NCBI RefSeq assembly: GCF_017599385.1
Contig: NZ_JAGFPK010000001.1
Location: 1,665,399-1,729,398 of the forward strand
Length of the DNA: 64,000 nt
Direction: 5' to 3'
Source of the DNA: Ciceribacter sp. L1K22
GTDB lineage: Bacteria > Pseudomonadota > Alphaproteobacteria > Rhizobiales > Rhizobiaceae
Under the pieces are notes generated by a model. That model had not been told where the DNA came from. It made no database searches and saw only the letters and a list, made by a program, of their open reading frames with translations. A program made the translations under genes and the position numbers. Shown piece after piece: positions 29,014 through 38,504 of the stretch; the first letter of the stretch is position 1, and every line of letters begins with the position of its first letter.

Positions 29014-31167
29014 ATGACAGGCGTGGACAAGCGTCATCAGGACGTCGATATCGATTTGGTCCAACTGTTTCGTGCGGTCTGGCAGCGGAAGGCTGCCTTG
29101 CTCGCCGCAACGGCGATTGTCACGGTCGCGGCGTTTGCTGGCGCCAGCATGATTTCCCCCCGATACAAGGCGGAGACCCGCATACTCATTGAGGCGAGGC
29201 AGCCGGTGCTGACCGCGCCGGGTACGCTGAACATGGAAAACCAGCCTGTGCTGGACGAACTGAACATTGTCAGCCAGGTCCAGCTTCTTCGCTCCACGGA
29301 TCTCATCCGTCAGGTGGCAAAGGATCTGAAACTCTTCGAGCTCAGGGAGTTCGATCCCGACACAGATCCGTCCGCCATATCCGATCTGCTCGTGATGCTC
29401 GGGCTCAAGAAAAATCCGCTCGACATGAAGCCTGAGGATCGCGTTCTCAAGGCCTTTCAGGAAAAGCTACAGGTCTACCAGGTCGAGAAATCGCGTGTGA
29501 TCGGCATCGAGTTTACCTCAAAGGATGCGCAACTCGCGGCGGCGATTCCGAACAAGATGGCGGAAGTCTATCGGTCCGTTCAAAGCGGCGCCAAGCTCGA
29601 CAGCACGTCTGAGGCGGCCCGCTGGCTTGAGCCGGAAATCGCGAATCTGCGCGAGAAGGTCGGGGAGGCGGAGAAGAAAGTCGCGGACTATCGCTCCTCC
29701 GCCGGACTGCTGCGGACCAGCGAAACGGCCAATTTTGCGACGACGCAACTGAATGACATCTCCGTCGAACTGTCTCGCGTCCGGGCGCAGCGTGCCGACG
29801 CGGAGGCAAAGGCTGAAAATCTGCGGACTGCACTCAAAGCCGGGCGGCCGACCGACACGCTGGATGTCGTTACCAATTCGCCGGTCGTGCAACGCCTGAA
29901 GGAGAACGAGTCACAGCTTCGCGCCCAGCTCAACGATCTCTCGACGACGTTGCTGGATGGACATCCGAGGTTGAAGGCGATTCGCGCCCAGCTCACCGGT
30001 TTAAGGGAGCAGATCGTAGCCGAGTCCAACAAGGTAGCAGCCTCTCTGGAGAATGAGGCGGCGGTTGCGAGGCTGCGTGAGCAGCAGTTGTTGGGTCAGC
30101 TCAATCAGGCGAAGGCAGAGTCCGCGCGCGCGGGCGACGAGGAAGTGGGGCTGAAGGCGCTCGAACGAGAGGCAGCCGCGCAGCGACAGTTGCTAGAAAC
30201 CTACCTCGCGCGCTACCGGGAGGCCACCAGTAAGCTCGATCCGAATGCAAGCCCGGCGGACGCTCGCGTCATTTCACAGGCCACGCCGCCGCTGGAGCCT
30301 AGCTTTCCGAAAGTCATCCCCATCACCGTGGTTGCTGCGCTGGCGACATTGATCCTCGGCGCTGTGATTGTGATGCTGAGCGAGCTGTTCAGCGGCCGGG
30401 CTCTGCGGCCATCCGATTCCGATATGGAGGACGAGGCTGAGACTTCGGAGACAGTGCATCGCGAACCCGCACATGTGACGAAGACACCGCCGCCGAGGGA
30501 CATGCCTGTGCCGTCGATCTTGAACGAGCTCGACCGGCCCCGAGCGGTGGAAGAGACGCTGGAGCCCGAGGAAGACGACCAGTTCTCGATCGAAACCGTT
30601 GCTCGATACATACTGGACGGTACGGCAAAGATCGTGTTCGCGATTTCGCCGACGGGCGACGACGGCGCCGCCGCGACGGTGATGCTCGTGCGGGAACTGG
30701 CGTCTGCCAACACACGTGTCATCCTCATCGACATGACGGGTTCCGGCTGCCCAACGGCATTGATGTCGCCTGACCCGGACTTGCCCGGGATTACGGACCT
30801 TCTGTGCGGAGAAGCGGCCTTTGCCGACGTTATCCATGCAGATCGGCTGTCGGAAGCCGATATCATTCCCCAGGGAATGAGCGACCCGCACCGCGCCATG
30901 CGTGCGGCCGAGCGCCTGTCGATGATTGCGGACGCCCTGGCTGATGCCTACGACGTGGTAATCGTCGAATGTGGACCTGCCAACGCGCAGGCTGTCGCGC
31001 GGCTATCCCGAAACGGCGAGCACGAAGTACTTTTGTCGGCGCCCGATCCGGACAAGCGGCAGCTGGCAGCGATCATGGATGAATTCGCCAAGGTTGGATA
31101 CGACGATCTCGTGCTGATGACAGGCGGCAGCAAACGCGTTCGGCGGGGCAGGGCGCGCGCAGCCTGA
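29014..31167 (+). CDS. Wzc-like chain-length protein with degenerate tyrosine-kinase domain
   Basis: From the ATG at 29014 (GGGAG upstream) the product has 717 residues. A Wzz domain with a first membrane segment near residue 33, long coiled coils (residues 190-400) and a second membrane segment near residue 440 form the co-polymerase part. The C-terminal BY-kinase-like domain keeps its fold but not its chemistry: the Walker A stretch reads SPTGDDGAAAT at residues 545-555, with Ala552 where the invariant Lys belongs. Walker A' reads VILIDMTGSG, and no C-terminal tyrosine cluster exists (ends KRVRRGRARAA). It probably controls chain length and export with the Wza-like protein as a pseudokinase. 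Confidence 0.85.
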   Translation: MTGVDKRHQDVDIDLVQLFRAVWQRKAALLAATAIVTVAAFAGASMISPRYKAETRILIEARQPVLTAPGTLNMENQPVLDELNIVSQVQLLRSTDLIRQVAKDLKLFELREFDPDTDPSAISDLLVMLGLKKNPLDMKPEDRVLKAFQEKLQVYQVEKSRVIGIEFTSKDAQLAAAIPNKMAEVYRSVQSGAKLDSTSEAARWLEPEIANLREKVGEAEKKVADYRSSAGLLRTSETANFATTQLNDISVELSRVRAQRADAEAKAENLRTALKAGRPTDTLDVVTNSPVVQRLKENESQLRAQLNDLSTTLLDGHPRLKAIRAQLTGLREQIVAESNKVAASLENEAAVARLREQQLLGQLNQAKAESARAGDEEVGLKALEREAAAQRQLLETYLARYREATSKLDPNASPADARVISQATPPLEPSFPKVIPITVVAALATLILGAVIVMLSELFSGRALRPSDSDMEDEAETSETVHREPAHVTKTPPPRDMPVPSILNELDRPRAVEETLEPEEDDQFSIETVARYILDGTAKIVFAISPTGDDGAAATVMLVRELASANTRVILIDMTGSGCPTALMSPDPDLPGITDLLCGEAAFADVIHADRLSEADIIPQGMSDPHRAMRAAERLSMIADALADAYDVVIVECGPANAQAVARLSRNGEHEVLLSAPDPDKRQLAAIMDEFAKVGYDDLVLMTGGSKRVRRGRARAA

Positions 31168-31173
31168 TCTGTG

Positions 31174-32439
31174 TCAGTCGCCTGTTCCCGTTGCCGCCGT
31201 TGGTGTTTCGTCGGCATAGGAACGCAGGCGCTGGATAATCGCGTAGAGCTGGGGATTTCCCTTGATGACGGCTTTGGTTCGGGTAACCCCGCGCTGCGCA
31301 ATCGCGGCGAGCCGACCCGGCGCGGAGACCGGCAGCAGGACGTCGTGCTGGATCGTCTCCACCGTGCACCAACGTCTCTTGTAGTCCTGGTCGCCGACCC
31401 CGAAATCGAAAAGAGCAGCCCCTTCGGCACAGGACTTTTCGATCATCAGCCAAAATAGAAACTCACCGGGACTGGTATCGGCAACCAGCGTCTCGTCGAT
31501 CGAGCCGAACTGGCAGATCACATGGTCGCCCTTCCGGGAGAGGCCGGCAATTGCTGCGATCTTGCCTTCGAGAGGTCCACAAAGCTCCAGCGCATGCAAC
31601 TCGAGTGGCGTGTCTCTACCGTCCCGACCGGTGGCCAGGAGCATGCGGAAGAAGGCCTGCGTCTCGGGCGGTTGAAAGACATTGGGGATACCCATCGCCT
31701 TGAACCGTACCGCCTTCTGAAAAAAGAACAGATCCAGCAACCGGGTCTTGTCTGAATCGGACCGGGCGACGACATGTCTGTAACCGCCTGCGGCTTCAAG
31801 TTTGCGCTGCTGGTTACGGAAGTTCTTCCGGCGACGCTTGCCGTTCAACTGGTTGATAGTCGCCTCGAAATCTTCGAAGAGTGGGAGCTGGAAGGCGTGG
31901 TTCTGGTGCTCGATGACCGGCAGTGTCGAAAACGGATGCCGTTCTCCGCGCCAGTCGAGAGGGATGTTCTGCAGGCTGACGAGGTCGGCTTTGCCGTGAA
32001 GCTGCTTTACGATATCCGCCGTGACTTGTTCAGCCACTGCCTTGTCGCAACGTGCCCGAAAACCGCTGTCGAAGAGACCTGTATTGATGTTGTTGAAGCG
32101 GGACCCGATGAACTGGGCCGTCCGGATCATGTTATTGCGGACGATTTCCAGCGGGAGGATGAAGATGGAGCGTCCTTCCTCCATGCCGTGCAGAACCGCC
32201 AGCGGATTCGTATGTGTCTTCGCCCAGGAGGCACACCAGTCATAGCCCTGGTGCAGTGAATTCAGCCTGTCACGTTCAAGCAGTCGCCACGCGGCCTCAA
32301 GCGGCTCCACGCGCGTGTGCAGATGGACAGAAATGGGCCGCATGAAAATCTCGCGATTCGAAGTCACGGTCGGCTCCGACCACTCTTCTTCCGGGTGGTC
32401 TGGGGCGAGGCGATTAATATTCACTTGCGCGGGCTGCAC
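31174..32439 (-). CDS. GNAT/FemAB-like acyltransferase (BcsL/CelD type)
   Basis: The 421-residue cytoplasmic protein has the duplicated GNAT fold of the BcsL group (Acetyltransf_6 near residues 195-345: LNGKRRRKNFRNQQRKLEAA, FFFQKAVRFKAMGIP, SPGEFLFWLMIEKSCAEGAA, FDFGVGDQDYKRRW). Such enzymes acylate polysaccharide precursors or related carriers. It converges on the Wzc-like gene with 6 bp between stops, so it likely belongs to the same envelope system. The start may be ATG 32343 (MRPISVHLH) instead of 32439. Confidence 0.82.
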   Translation of the reverse strand: MQPAQVNINRLAPDHPEEEWSEPTVTSNREIFMRPISVHLHTRVEPLEAAWRLLERDRLNSLHQGYDWCASWAKTHTNPLAVLHGMEEGRSIFILPLEIVRNNMIRTAQFIGSRFNNINTGLFDSGFRARCDKAVAEQVTADIVKQLHGKADLVSLQNIPLDWRGERHPFSTLPVIEHQNHAFQLPLFEDFEATINQLNGKRRRKNFRNQQRKLEAAGGYRHVVARSDSDKTRLLDLFFFQKAVRFKAMGIPNVFQPPETQAFFRMLLATGRDGRDTPLELHALELCGPLEGKIAAIAGLSRKGDHVICQFGSIDETLVADTSPGEFLFWLMIEKSCAEGAALFDFGVGDQDYKRRWCTVETIQHDVLLPVSAPGRLAAIAQRGVTRTKAVIKGNPQLYAIIQRLRSYADETPTAATGTGD

Positions 32440-32592
32440 GAACGTTTTCTCCGGGAAACGATTTCGCCCAAGCGTAAAACCGCCACCACTACATTGAGTT
32501 TATATCGCACGTCCCGCGCACATATTCCGAACATTGCAGTTAGTGCCGGGTTAACGGCAGCGAGCGACCGCGGCCGCTGGTCTGTCGGCGTC

Positions 32593-32802
32593 TCATTTCT
32601 GCACCGGTCCCGCCATCCACTTGATGATGAGCATTGCCGGAAGAATCCATAGCAGGCCGCTCAGAAGGAAGTATAGAAAGTGCACCCACCACGGCGAGGT
32701 CGCGAGCGTTGCCGAGGCGATCGCCGTGGCGACGACGGCGTATAGGAGCACAAGGACGATGATCAGGATGGTTCCGATGAACTTGCGGAGGCGAACAGGC
32801 AT
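32593..32802 (-). CDS. DUF2842-type small membrane protein
   Basis: From the ATG at 32802 the product has 69 residues and two membrane segments (FIGTILIIVLVLLYAVVATA and VHFLYFLLSGLLWILPAMLI) with a conserved-looking PWW between them and a basic N-terminus MPVRLRKF. It matches the DUF2842 family, which in alphaproteobacteria sits beside heme A synthase. A link to cytochrome oxidase biogenesis is inferred from position only. Codons upstream to 32961 overlap ctaA on the other strand and look non-coding. Confidence 0.85.
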   Translation of the reverse strand: MPVRLRKFIGTILIIVLVLLYAVVATAIASATLATSPWWVHFLYFLLSGLLWILPAMLIIKWMAGPVQK

Positions 32803-32921
32803 GAGGCGGATTCCCGATTGAGTCGGCGGGTGGCGCAGCGACGTGTTGCCGCGATCTGGACCCTTGTCTTCTATCGGCAACTGCTCCAAATCAACAAGTC
32901 GAAAAACTGAGGATTCCAAGC

Positions 32922-34022
32922 ATGGCCAACGCTCCCGCCGCACCGGAAAACGCGATCGCACGCAAGGTCGACAAAGTCAGCCGCGACCGCGTGATGTTGC
33001 GGACGTGGTTGCTGGTGGTCGTGGCCACGTTGTTCTGTTTGGTGCTGGTGGGGGGCGCAACGCGTCTGACGGAATCGGGCCTGTCGATCACCGAATGGAA
33101 GCCGATTCATGGCGTGATCCCGCCGCTCTCGGCGGAGGAATGGGAAGAGGAATTTGCGCTCTACCAGCGCATTCCCCAGTACCAGCAGGTCAACAAGGGC
33201 ATGACCGTCGAGGAATTCAAAACGATCTTCTGGTGGGAGTGGGCGCATCGCCTCCTGGCGCGGGGCATAGGCATCGTTTTTGCTATTCCCTTGCTTTTCT
33301 TCTGGCTCACGGGGCGCGTCGAACGTCGTCTGCGTGGGCCGCTGGTCGGGTTGCTGGCTCTGGGTGGATTCCAGGGTTTCATCGGCTGGTGGATGGTGTC
33401 CTCCGGCCTCGCCAACCTCGTCAGCGTGTCCCAGTACCGTCTTGCTGTTCACCTGACCATTGCCTGTCTGATCTTCGCCGGCTGTGTCTGGATCATGCGT
33501 GGACTGTCGCCCCACTCGCGCGATCGCGCGCCCGAGAGCATGCACCGTTGGGCAATGGTGATCGCCCTTCTCTGTATCTTTCAGATCTACCTTGGCGCTC
33601 TGGTCGCCGGTCTCGATGCCGGTTTGAGTTACAACACCTGGCCGCTTATGGACGGTGCCGTCGTGCCCTCTGATCTTTTTCTCCAGCAGCCCTGGTGGAT
33701 CAATCTGTTCGAGAATCCGAAGACGGTGCAGTTCATCCACCGTCTTGGCGCCTACCTGCTCTGGACGGCGGTTCTGATCCACATGATCCTGTCTCTCCGG
33801 GCTGCTCCTGGAAGCACCCACGCACGTCGGACGATCGTTTTGTTCGGCCTCGTTACCATTCAGGCGCTCGTAGGGATCGTGACGCTCTTGACGCAGGTGC
33901 AGTTGCACTCGGCCTTGGCCCATCAGGGTGGTGCGCTCATCGTCCTTGGCTTCGCCGTTGCCCACTGGCGCGGCTTCATTGGCGAATATCCGCAAGAGAC
34001 TCGGATTGAGGTTCGGGACTGA
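32922..34022 (+). CDS. ctaA: Heme A synthase (COX15/CtaA)
   Basis: CtaA oxidises the C8 methyl of heme O to the formyl group of heme A for aa3-type cytochrome oxidase. The 366-residue protein has eight membrane segments and the type-2 (COX15) N-terminal motif [20 protein letters not shown]. The heme-binding histidines appear in [36 protein letters not shown] and [10 protein letters not shown]. The start ATG at 32922 lies 119 bp from the divergent DUF2842 gene. Confidence 0.96.
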   Translation: MANAPAAPENAIARKVDKVSRDRVMLRTWLLVVVATLFCLVLVGGATRLTESGLSITEWKPIHGVIPPLSAEEWEEEFALYQRIPQYQQVNKGMTVEEFKTIFWWEWAHRLLARGIGIVFAIPLLFFWLTGRVERRLRGPLVGLLALGGFQGFIGWWMVSSGLANLVSVSQYRLAVHLTIACLIFAGCVWIMRGLSPHSRDRAPESMHRWAMVIALLCIFQIYLGALVAGLDAGLSYNTWPLMDGAVVPSDLFLQQPWWINLFENPKTVQFIHRLGAYLLWTAVLIHMILSLRAAPGSTHARRTIVLFGLVTIQALVGIVTLLTQVQLHSALAHQGGALIVLGFAVAHWRGFIGEYPQETRIEVRD

Positions 34023-34023
34023 A

Positions 34024-34863
34024 TTAGCTTTGACGCATCACGTTTCGGATTGCTGCGGCAACGGCAAGTTCATCGTCTCGCTCCCGACCGTGTCCGTCCT
34101 CCTCATACCATGCGGCTGACAGGCAGGCATATGCGAATGCGTAGCGAAGGATGGTTCGCGCGTCCCGTCGGAGCGTCGTTGAAAAGATGTCGGCCATCGA
34201 TGCGATGCGCGTTTCGTCGCGCGTCAGGTCCTGTCGGTCGAGCGGATTGGAAAACATGTTGGCCACATCCAGCGCCGGATCACCGATCAGTCCGGCAGGA
34301 TCGATAACCAGCCACCCCCGCCCGCCGCGCAGAATGTTTTCATGGTGCAGGTCACCATGAAGTGGCTTGAGGTCTTTCTGTTCGCCAAGAAGCATCTCTA
34401 CCAGTTCGGCGGCTTCAACGAACAGGCTGTAGCCCTCGGCTGTCTTGTCCCGGGCCGCTCGTTTGAACAGGCTATCGAAATATCGGACCGCTGGCTGTAA
34501 GCTGATGGGCAGCAAGGCATCGGACGTGCTGTGGTAGATTTCGACAAGTTCCGCCGCGATGTGCGTCGCGTCGGTATCGCTGCTCGCAAACATCACACTG
34601 CGGAGTGTCTGGGAGCCGGCGTGCTCGAGAAGGACGGCGTCGTCCGTGCGCCCAAGAACCAGGATGGCACCAACTCCACCCCGCCATTCCAGAAAGTCGA
34701 CACCGTGCTGGCTCTCGATCAGGGACTTCTTTCTGAATACCTTCACGATGTCCAGCCGGTCACCGGCGCGCTTCACTTCAAAGACGGTCCCGGCGGCGGT
34801 TTCGGCGATCTGCTTCGCTTCTTCTATCTCCCACTTGGGTGGGAACGTCGACAAATCAGCCAT
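34024..34863 (-). CDS. Aminoglycoside/hydroxyurea phosphotransferase-like kinase
   Basis: The 279-residue protein is of the APH_6_hur family (streptomycin 6-kinase and hydroxyurea kinase relatives). Visible kinase elements are the catalytic loop LKPLHGDLHHENIL near residue 182 and the metal-binding IDPAGLIGDPALDVANMF near residue 204; the N-lobe Lys lies in RLDIVKVFRKKS. Chromosomal members often have no known substrate, so antibiotic resistance should not be assumed. It follows argC by 2 bp and is probably cotranscribed with it. Confidence 0.85.
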   Translation of the reverse strand: MADLSTFPPKWEIEEAKQIAETAAGTVFEVKRAGDRLDIVKVFRKKSLIESQHGVDFLEWRGGVGAILVLGRTDDAVLLEHAGSQTLRSVMFASSDTDATHIAAELVEIYHSTSDALLPISLQPAVRYFDSLFKRAARDKTAEGYSLFVEAAELVEMLLGEQKDLKPLHGDLHHENILRGGRGWLVIDPAGLIGDPALDVANMFSNPLDRQDLTRDETRIASMADIFSTTLRRDARTILRYAFAYACLSAAWYEEDGHGRERDDELAVAAAIRNVMRQS

Positions 34864-34865
34864 CC

Positions 34866-35798
34866 TCAGGCCGAAAGCATGAGGTCCATGTTCTGGACAG
34901 CAGCGCCGGACGCTCCTTTGCCGAGATTGTCGAGAAGCGCGACGAGATTGACATGGGCACCGCCCGGAGTTCCAAACACGAAGATCTTCATCGTGTCCTG
35001 TCCGACGAGGTCTTCGGCATCCACACGGGGAAGCTTGGCACTTTCCTCCAGTGGCACGATGCTGACGATGTTCTGACCGGCATAGTGCGCGACCAGCGCC
35101 CTATGAATGCTCTCGATCGTGGTGCCGTCCGCCATGTCGTCCAGAAACAGGGGAACCTGCACGATCATGCCCTGCGCGAAACGACCGACTGAGGGAGAGA
35201 AAAGTGGAGACCGGTCGAGCAGGCCGTGAACCTTCATTTCCGGAACGTGCTTGTGCTTGAGCGGCAGCCCATAGAGGAAGTTGTTGGCCGTGATGTGCTC
35301 CGGATGGCCTGCATCCTCCATCTGCGCAATCAACTGCTTCCCGCCACCTGTATAGCCGGAGACGGCATTCACGGTGACAGGATATCCGTCGGGAATAATC
35401 CCAGCCGCCCGGAGCGGACGCAGGAGGCCGATAGCCCCTGTCGGGTAGCATCCGGGATTGGCGACGTAACGAGCGGAGCGGATCTTCTCTGCCTGCGACT
35501 TGTCCATTTCGGCGAAACCGTAAGCCCAGTCATTGGCGACCCGAAACGCTGTCGACGTGTCGATGATGCGGACCTTGTTGTTCCCCGCCACCATCTTGAC
35601 CGCCTCTTTCGAGGCATCGTCGGGAAGGCAGAGGATCGCGACATCCGCCGCGTTGAGCAGATCCTCGCGAAGCGCCGCATTCCGCCGCTCTGCTTCGGGG
35701 ATCGACAGCAGTTCGACATCGCGACGGCCGGCCATGCGGGTGCGGATCTGCAACCCCGTTGTGCCGTGTTCACCGTCGATGAAGATCTTCGCTGTCAT
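34866..35798 (-). CDS. argC: N-acetyl-gamma-glutamyl-phosphate reductase, type 2
   Basis: ArgC reduces N-acetylglutamyl-5-phosphate to the semialdehyde with NADPH in arginine synthesis. The 310-residue length and the active-site block [17 protein letters not shown] (Cys near residue 117) are those of the short type 2 enzyme. The N-terminal nucleotide site is [14 protein letters not shown]. It lies 54 bp after speB on the same strand. Confidence 0.96.
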   Translation of the reverse strand: MTAKIFIDGEHGTTGLQIRTRMAGRRDVELLSIPEAERRNAALREDLLNAADVAILCLPDDASKEAVKMVAGNNKVRIIDTSTAFRVANDWAYGFAEMDKSQAEKIRSARYVANPGCYPTGAIGLLRPLRAAGIIPDGYPVTVNAVSGYTGGGKQLIAQMEDAGHPEHITANNFLYGLPLKHKHVPEMKVHGLLDRSPLFSPSVGRFAQGMIVQVPLFLDDMADGTTIESIHRALVAHYAGQNIVSIVPLEESAKLPRVDAEDLVGQDTMKIFVFGTPGGAHVNLVALLDNLGKGASGAAVQNMDLMLSA

Positions 35799-35852
35799 GT
35801 GTGTTGTCCTGAGAGGATTAGAGTGAGTCTCGAAGGATGGTGAATCAGTGTG

Positions 35853-36806
35853 TCAGCTACGTGTCGCGAGCTTCTCCGCGCGCAGGCCGAGCATATACAT
35901 CGCGACCGTCGCGCCCGCAATTGCAGTGATGTCGGCATGGTCGTAGGCAGGCGCCACTTCGACGATGTCCGACCCGCGGATATCCAGCGGGCCAAGCTTC
36001 CGCAAGACGGAGAGCATCTTTGCCGACGACGGACCGCCTGCCACTGGCGTTCCGGTTCCCGGAGCATAGGCCGGATCGAGGCAGTCGATATCGAAGGTCA
36101 GGTAGCATGGAGTATCGCCGACATGCGCCAGTATCGCGTCGGCAATCGTCTGGGCCCCCATATCCTCGACCTCCCAGCCATGAATGATCCTAATTCCAAA
36201 ATCCTCCGGGGCGTGCGTGCGGATGCCGATCTGGATCGAACGTTTCGGGTCGATCACGTTTTCCCGCACGGCACGGCACACGAACGAGCCGTGGTCGATG
36301 CGCTTGCCGTCATCGTCCCAGGTGTCCTGATGGGCGTCGAAGTGGACGAGAGCCAGCGGGCCGTGCTTGGCGGCGTGGGCCTTGAGCAGCGGCCAGGTCA
36401 CGAAATGATCGCCGCCAAGTCCGAGAAGATAGGCGCCGGCCGCGATGATCTTCGCGGCTTCCTTCTCGATCAGGGCAGGGGTCTTCTGGTGGTTTCCGTA
36501 ATCGAGCAGCACATCGCCGTAATCCACCACAGCCATCTGTTCGAAGAGGTCCCGCGAGAATGGATACTGCGGATCATTGTCGAAAATCGCGGAAGCGCGC
36601 CGGATCGCTTGTGGCCCGAAGCGGGCACCGGGCCGGTTTGAGACGGCGGCGTCGAAGGGAATGCCAAGCACCGCGGCATCCACGTCCTTGAGCGACTTGG
36701 AGTATTTCCGCCGCATAAAGGACAGGGCGCCCGCATAGGTGGGGTCGGTTGCCGCGCCCCGAACTGCTTTTGCGGTGAATGCATTGTCGATGGATTTGCT
36801 CGCCAT
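35853..36806 (-). CDS. speB: Agmatinase / ureohydrolase
   Basis: Agmatinase hydrolyses agmatine to putrescine and urea with a two-manganese centre. The metal ligands are visible in LGGDHFVTW, HFDAHQDTWDDD and FDIDCLDPAYAPGTGTP. The 317-residue product from the ATG at 36806 fits the family; other in-frame starts at 36827 and 36863 exist. The assignment as agmatinase rather than arginase or guanidinobutyrase is by overall similarity and by its usual place beside argC and rpsI in rhizobia. Confidence 0.88.
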   Translation of the reverse strand: MASKSIDNAFTAKAVRGAATDPTYAGALSFMRRKYSKSLKDVDAAVLGIPFDAAVSNRPGARFGPQAIRRASAIFDNDPQYPFSRDLFEQMAVVDYGDVLLDYGNHQKTPALIEKEAAKIIAAGAYLLGLGGDHFVTWPLLKAHAAKHGPLALVHFDAHQDTWDDDGKRIDHGSFVCRAVRENVIDPKRSIQIGIRTHAPEDFGIRIIHGWEVEDMGAQTIADAILAHVGDTPCYLTFDIDCLDPAYAPGTGTPVAGGPSSAKMLSVLRKLGPLDIRGSDIVEVAPAYDHADITAIAGATVAMYMLGLRAEKLATRS

Positions 36807-36890
36807 GTTCCGTCTCTTGTTGCTCATGTCGCCTGACCATAGGCGAAGCTGGTTCGTCCACAAATTCCAAATCTCGATGAGCTGCTGAAA

Positions 36891-36920
36891 ACAAAAAAGG
36901 CGGAGCCGAAGCCCCGCCTT
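36891..36920 (-). terminator. Terminator of the rplM-rpsI operon
   Basis: Read on the minus strand, AAGGCGGGGC and GCTCCGCCTT form a 10-pair stem with a TTCG tetraloop, followed by TTTTTTGT. It lies 27 bp after the rpsI stop. Confidence 0.93.
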
Positions 36921-36946
36921 GATTTCCGTTTCCGGCAGTCCAGCGA

Positions 36947-37414
36947 TTAGCGCTTGGAGAACTGGAACGAACGACGGGCCTTCGCCTTGCCGTACTTCTT
37001 TCGCTCGACCACGCGGCTGTCGCGGGTCAGGAAGCCACCCTTCTTCAGAACCGAGCGCAGGCCCGGCTCGAAATAGGTGAGGGCCTTGGACAGGCCGTGA
37101 CGAACTGCACCGGCCTGGCCGGAGAGGCCGCCGCCGGTGACGGTGGCGACGATGTCGAACTGGCCGTCACGTGCTACAGCGACGATCGGCTGCTGCAGGA
37201 TCATCTGCAAAACCGGGCGTGCGAAATAGGTCTTGAATTCGCGACCGTTGATCGTGATCTTGCCGGTGCCGGGCTTGACCCAAACGCGGGCAACGGCGTT
37301 CTTGCGCTTGCCGGTGGCATAGGAGCGGCCGAGCGAATCGACCTTGCGGACGTGTGCCGGAGCAGCTGCTTCGGTCGTCGTGCCGAGGTCCTTCAGGGAA
37401 GAGAGGTCAGCCAT
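36947..37414 (-). CDS. rpsI: 30S ribosomal protein S9 (uS9)
   Basis: The 155-residue protein has the S9 core ([20 protein letters not shown] near residue 29, then [13 protein letters not shown]) and ends with [17 protein letters not shown], the conserved tail that reaches the tRNA anticodon loops in the P site. The alphaproteobacterial N-terminal extension of about 25 residues is present. It begins 2 bp after rplM. Confidence 0.98.
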   Translation of the reverse strand: MADLSSLKDLGTTTEAAAPAHVRKVDSLGRSYATGKRKNAVARVWVKPGTGKITINGREFKTYFARPVLQMILQQPIVAVARDGQFDIVATVTGGGLSGQAGAVRHGLSKALTYFEPGLRSVLKKGGFLTRDSRVVERKKYGKAKARRSFQFSKR

Positions 37415-37416
37415 TA

Positions 37417-37881
37417 TCAGGCGCTCCTTACGTTCTTGCTGTTCAGCTTGGCGACGTCGAGAGCGACGGGCTGCTGTGCTTCATGGGGGTGGTTGGAACC
37501 GGCGTAGACGCGCAGGTTCTTCATCTGGCGACGGCCGAGCGGGCCGCGCGGGATCATGCGCTCGACGGCCTTCTCGAGGACACGTTCCGGGAAGCGGCCT
37601 TCGATGATGGCGCGCGCGGTGCGCTCCTTGATGCCGCCCGGGTAGCCGGTGTGCCAGTAGTACTTCTTGTCGGAATACTTCTTGCCGGTGAAGACGACCT
37701 TCTCGGCATTGATGACGATGACGTTGTCGCCGTCGTCAACGTGTGGGGTGTAGGTAGCCTTATGCTTGCCGCGCAGGCGCATGGCGATGAGGGAGGCAAG
37801 GCGACCAACAACGAGGCCTTCGGCGTCGATGATGACCCACTTCTTCTCCACCTCGGCGGGCTTCTGAACGAAGGTAGACAT
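37417..37881 (-). CDS. rplM: 50S ribosomal protein L13 (uL13)
   Basis: The 154-residue product from the ATG at 37881 starts [20 protein letters not shown] and carries the L13 signatures [19 protein letters not shown] and [20 protein letters not shown]. Upstream in-frame codons to 37965 look non-coding. It heads the rplM-rpsI operon; the promoter must lie in the AT-rich region above 37881. Confidence 0.98.
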   Translation of the reverse strand: MSTFVQKPAEVEKKWVIIDAEGLVVGRLASLIAMRLRGKHKATYTPHVDDGDNVIVINAEKVVFTGKKYSDKKYYWHTGYPGGIKERTARAIIEGRFPERVLEKAVERMIPRGPLGRRQMKNLRVYAGSNHPHEAQQPVALDVAKLNSKNVRSA

Positions 37882-38504
37882 GGTTGTATCTTTCCATCTA
37901 ATCCCTGGCATCCCGAAGGCCGCGAGGGCGTTTTTTGTTGCTTGGCTTTGCGGGCATCCGCTCACAAAGTAGTCGCCAACCCGAAGGTACGCGATCTGCG
38001 GCGTGTATATGTGGCAAACGTCTCCACGTCAATAATACGCGGATTGGCGAACGTTTATAAAAGCATTGTAAAATCAGTTGCTTATTGTTGCGGTATTATT
38101 TTACCGCTATTTTTTCTGTTTTGTACTGACAAAGAGCGCTCGCCTTTGGTGAGCCGACCTCCCGCTGTGTGTTCGGTTTACTTTCCCACTCTTGATGACG
38201 ACCGCAGGTGGTGACCTCGGTATCGCTCGCGAAAAATAAGATCGATATCAACGACGACACCGAACTTGTTGTGTCGCATAACGATATCTCTTTTCGGGCA
38301 TGCAACCATGAGGCGTTTCTAAAATTAACGAGAACGAATGATGTACAGATAGCGAACGCAAAGCGATCTTTGGTGCGGTTGCGTCAATTTCGGGCTGACA
38401 GCCATAGCTGGGTCTCAGGAAAAATTAAGAAATTACGAATATGGTGTCAATGGGACCGCGGATGGGAGTTTCGCTGATCCGGCCAAGGCCGGGGGAGGAT
38501 TTCC
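37882..38504. other. 623-base AT-rich intergenic region with orphan terminator-like hairpin
   Basis: This stretch is clearly richer in A and T than its surroundings between about 38030 and 38460. It contains the minus-strand promoter of rplM and the plus-strand promoter of the CoA-binding protein gene. A perfect 6-pair hairpin GCGGTA-TTATTT-TACCGC at 38090-38107 is followed by TATTTTTTC, a terminator-like signal on the plus strand with no plus-strand gene before it. Open frames here (38208-38477 plus, 38096-38305 minus) have no credible ribosome-binding site or family look. Confidence 0.5.

Noticed and set aside
34024..34863. Antibiotic resistance gene
   Set aside because: The kinase belongs to a family with streptomycin kinases, but as a core-chromosome member beside argC there is no evidence for resistance.
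38096..38305. 69-codon minus-strand frame in the same island
   Set aside because: It overlaps the terminator-like hairpin and lacks a ribosome-binding site; likely chance.
38208..38477. 89-codon frame in the AT-rich island
   Set aside because: It starts with GTG without a credible ribosome-binding site, has poor codon use and no recognisable features.
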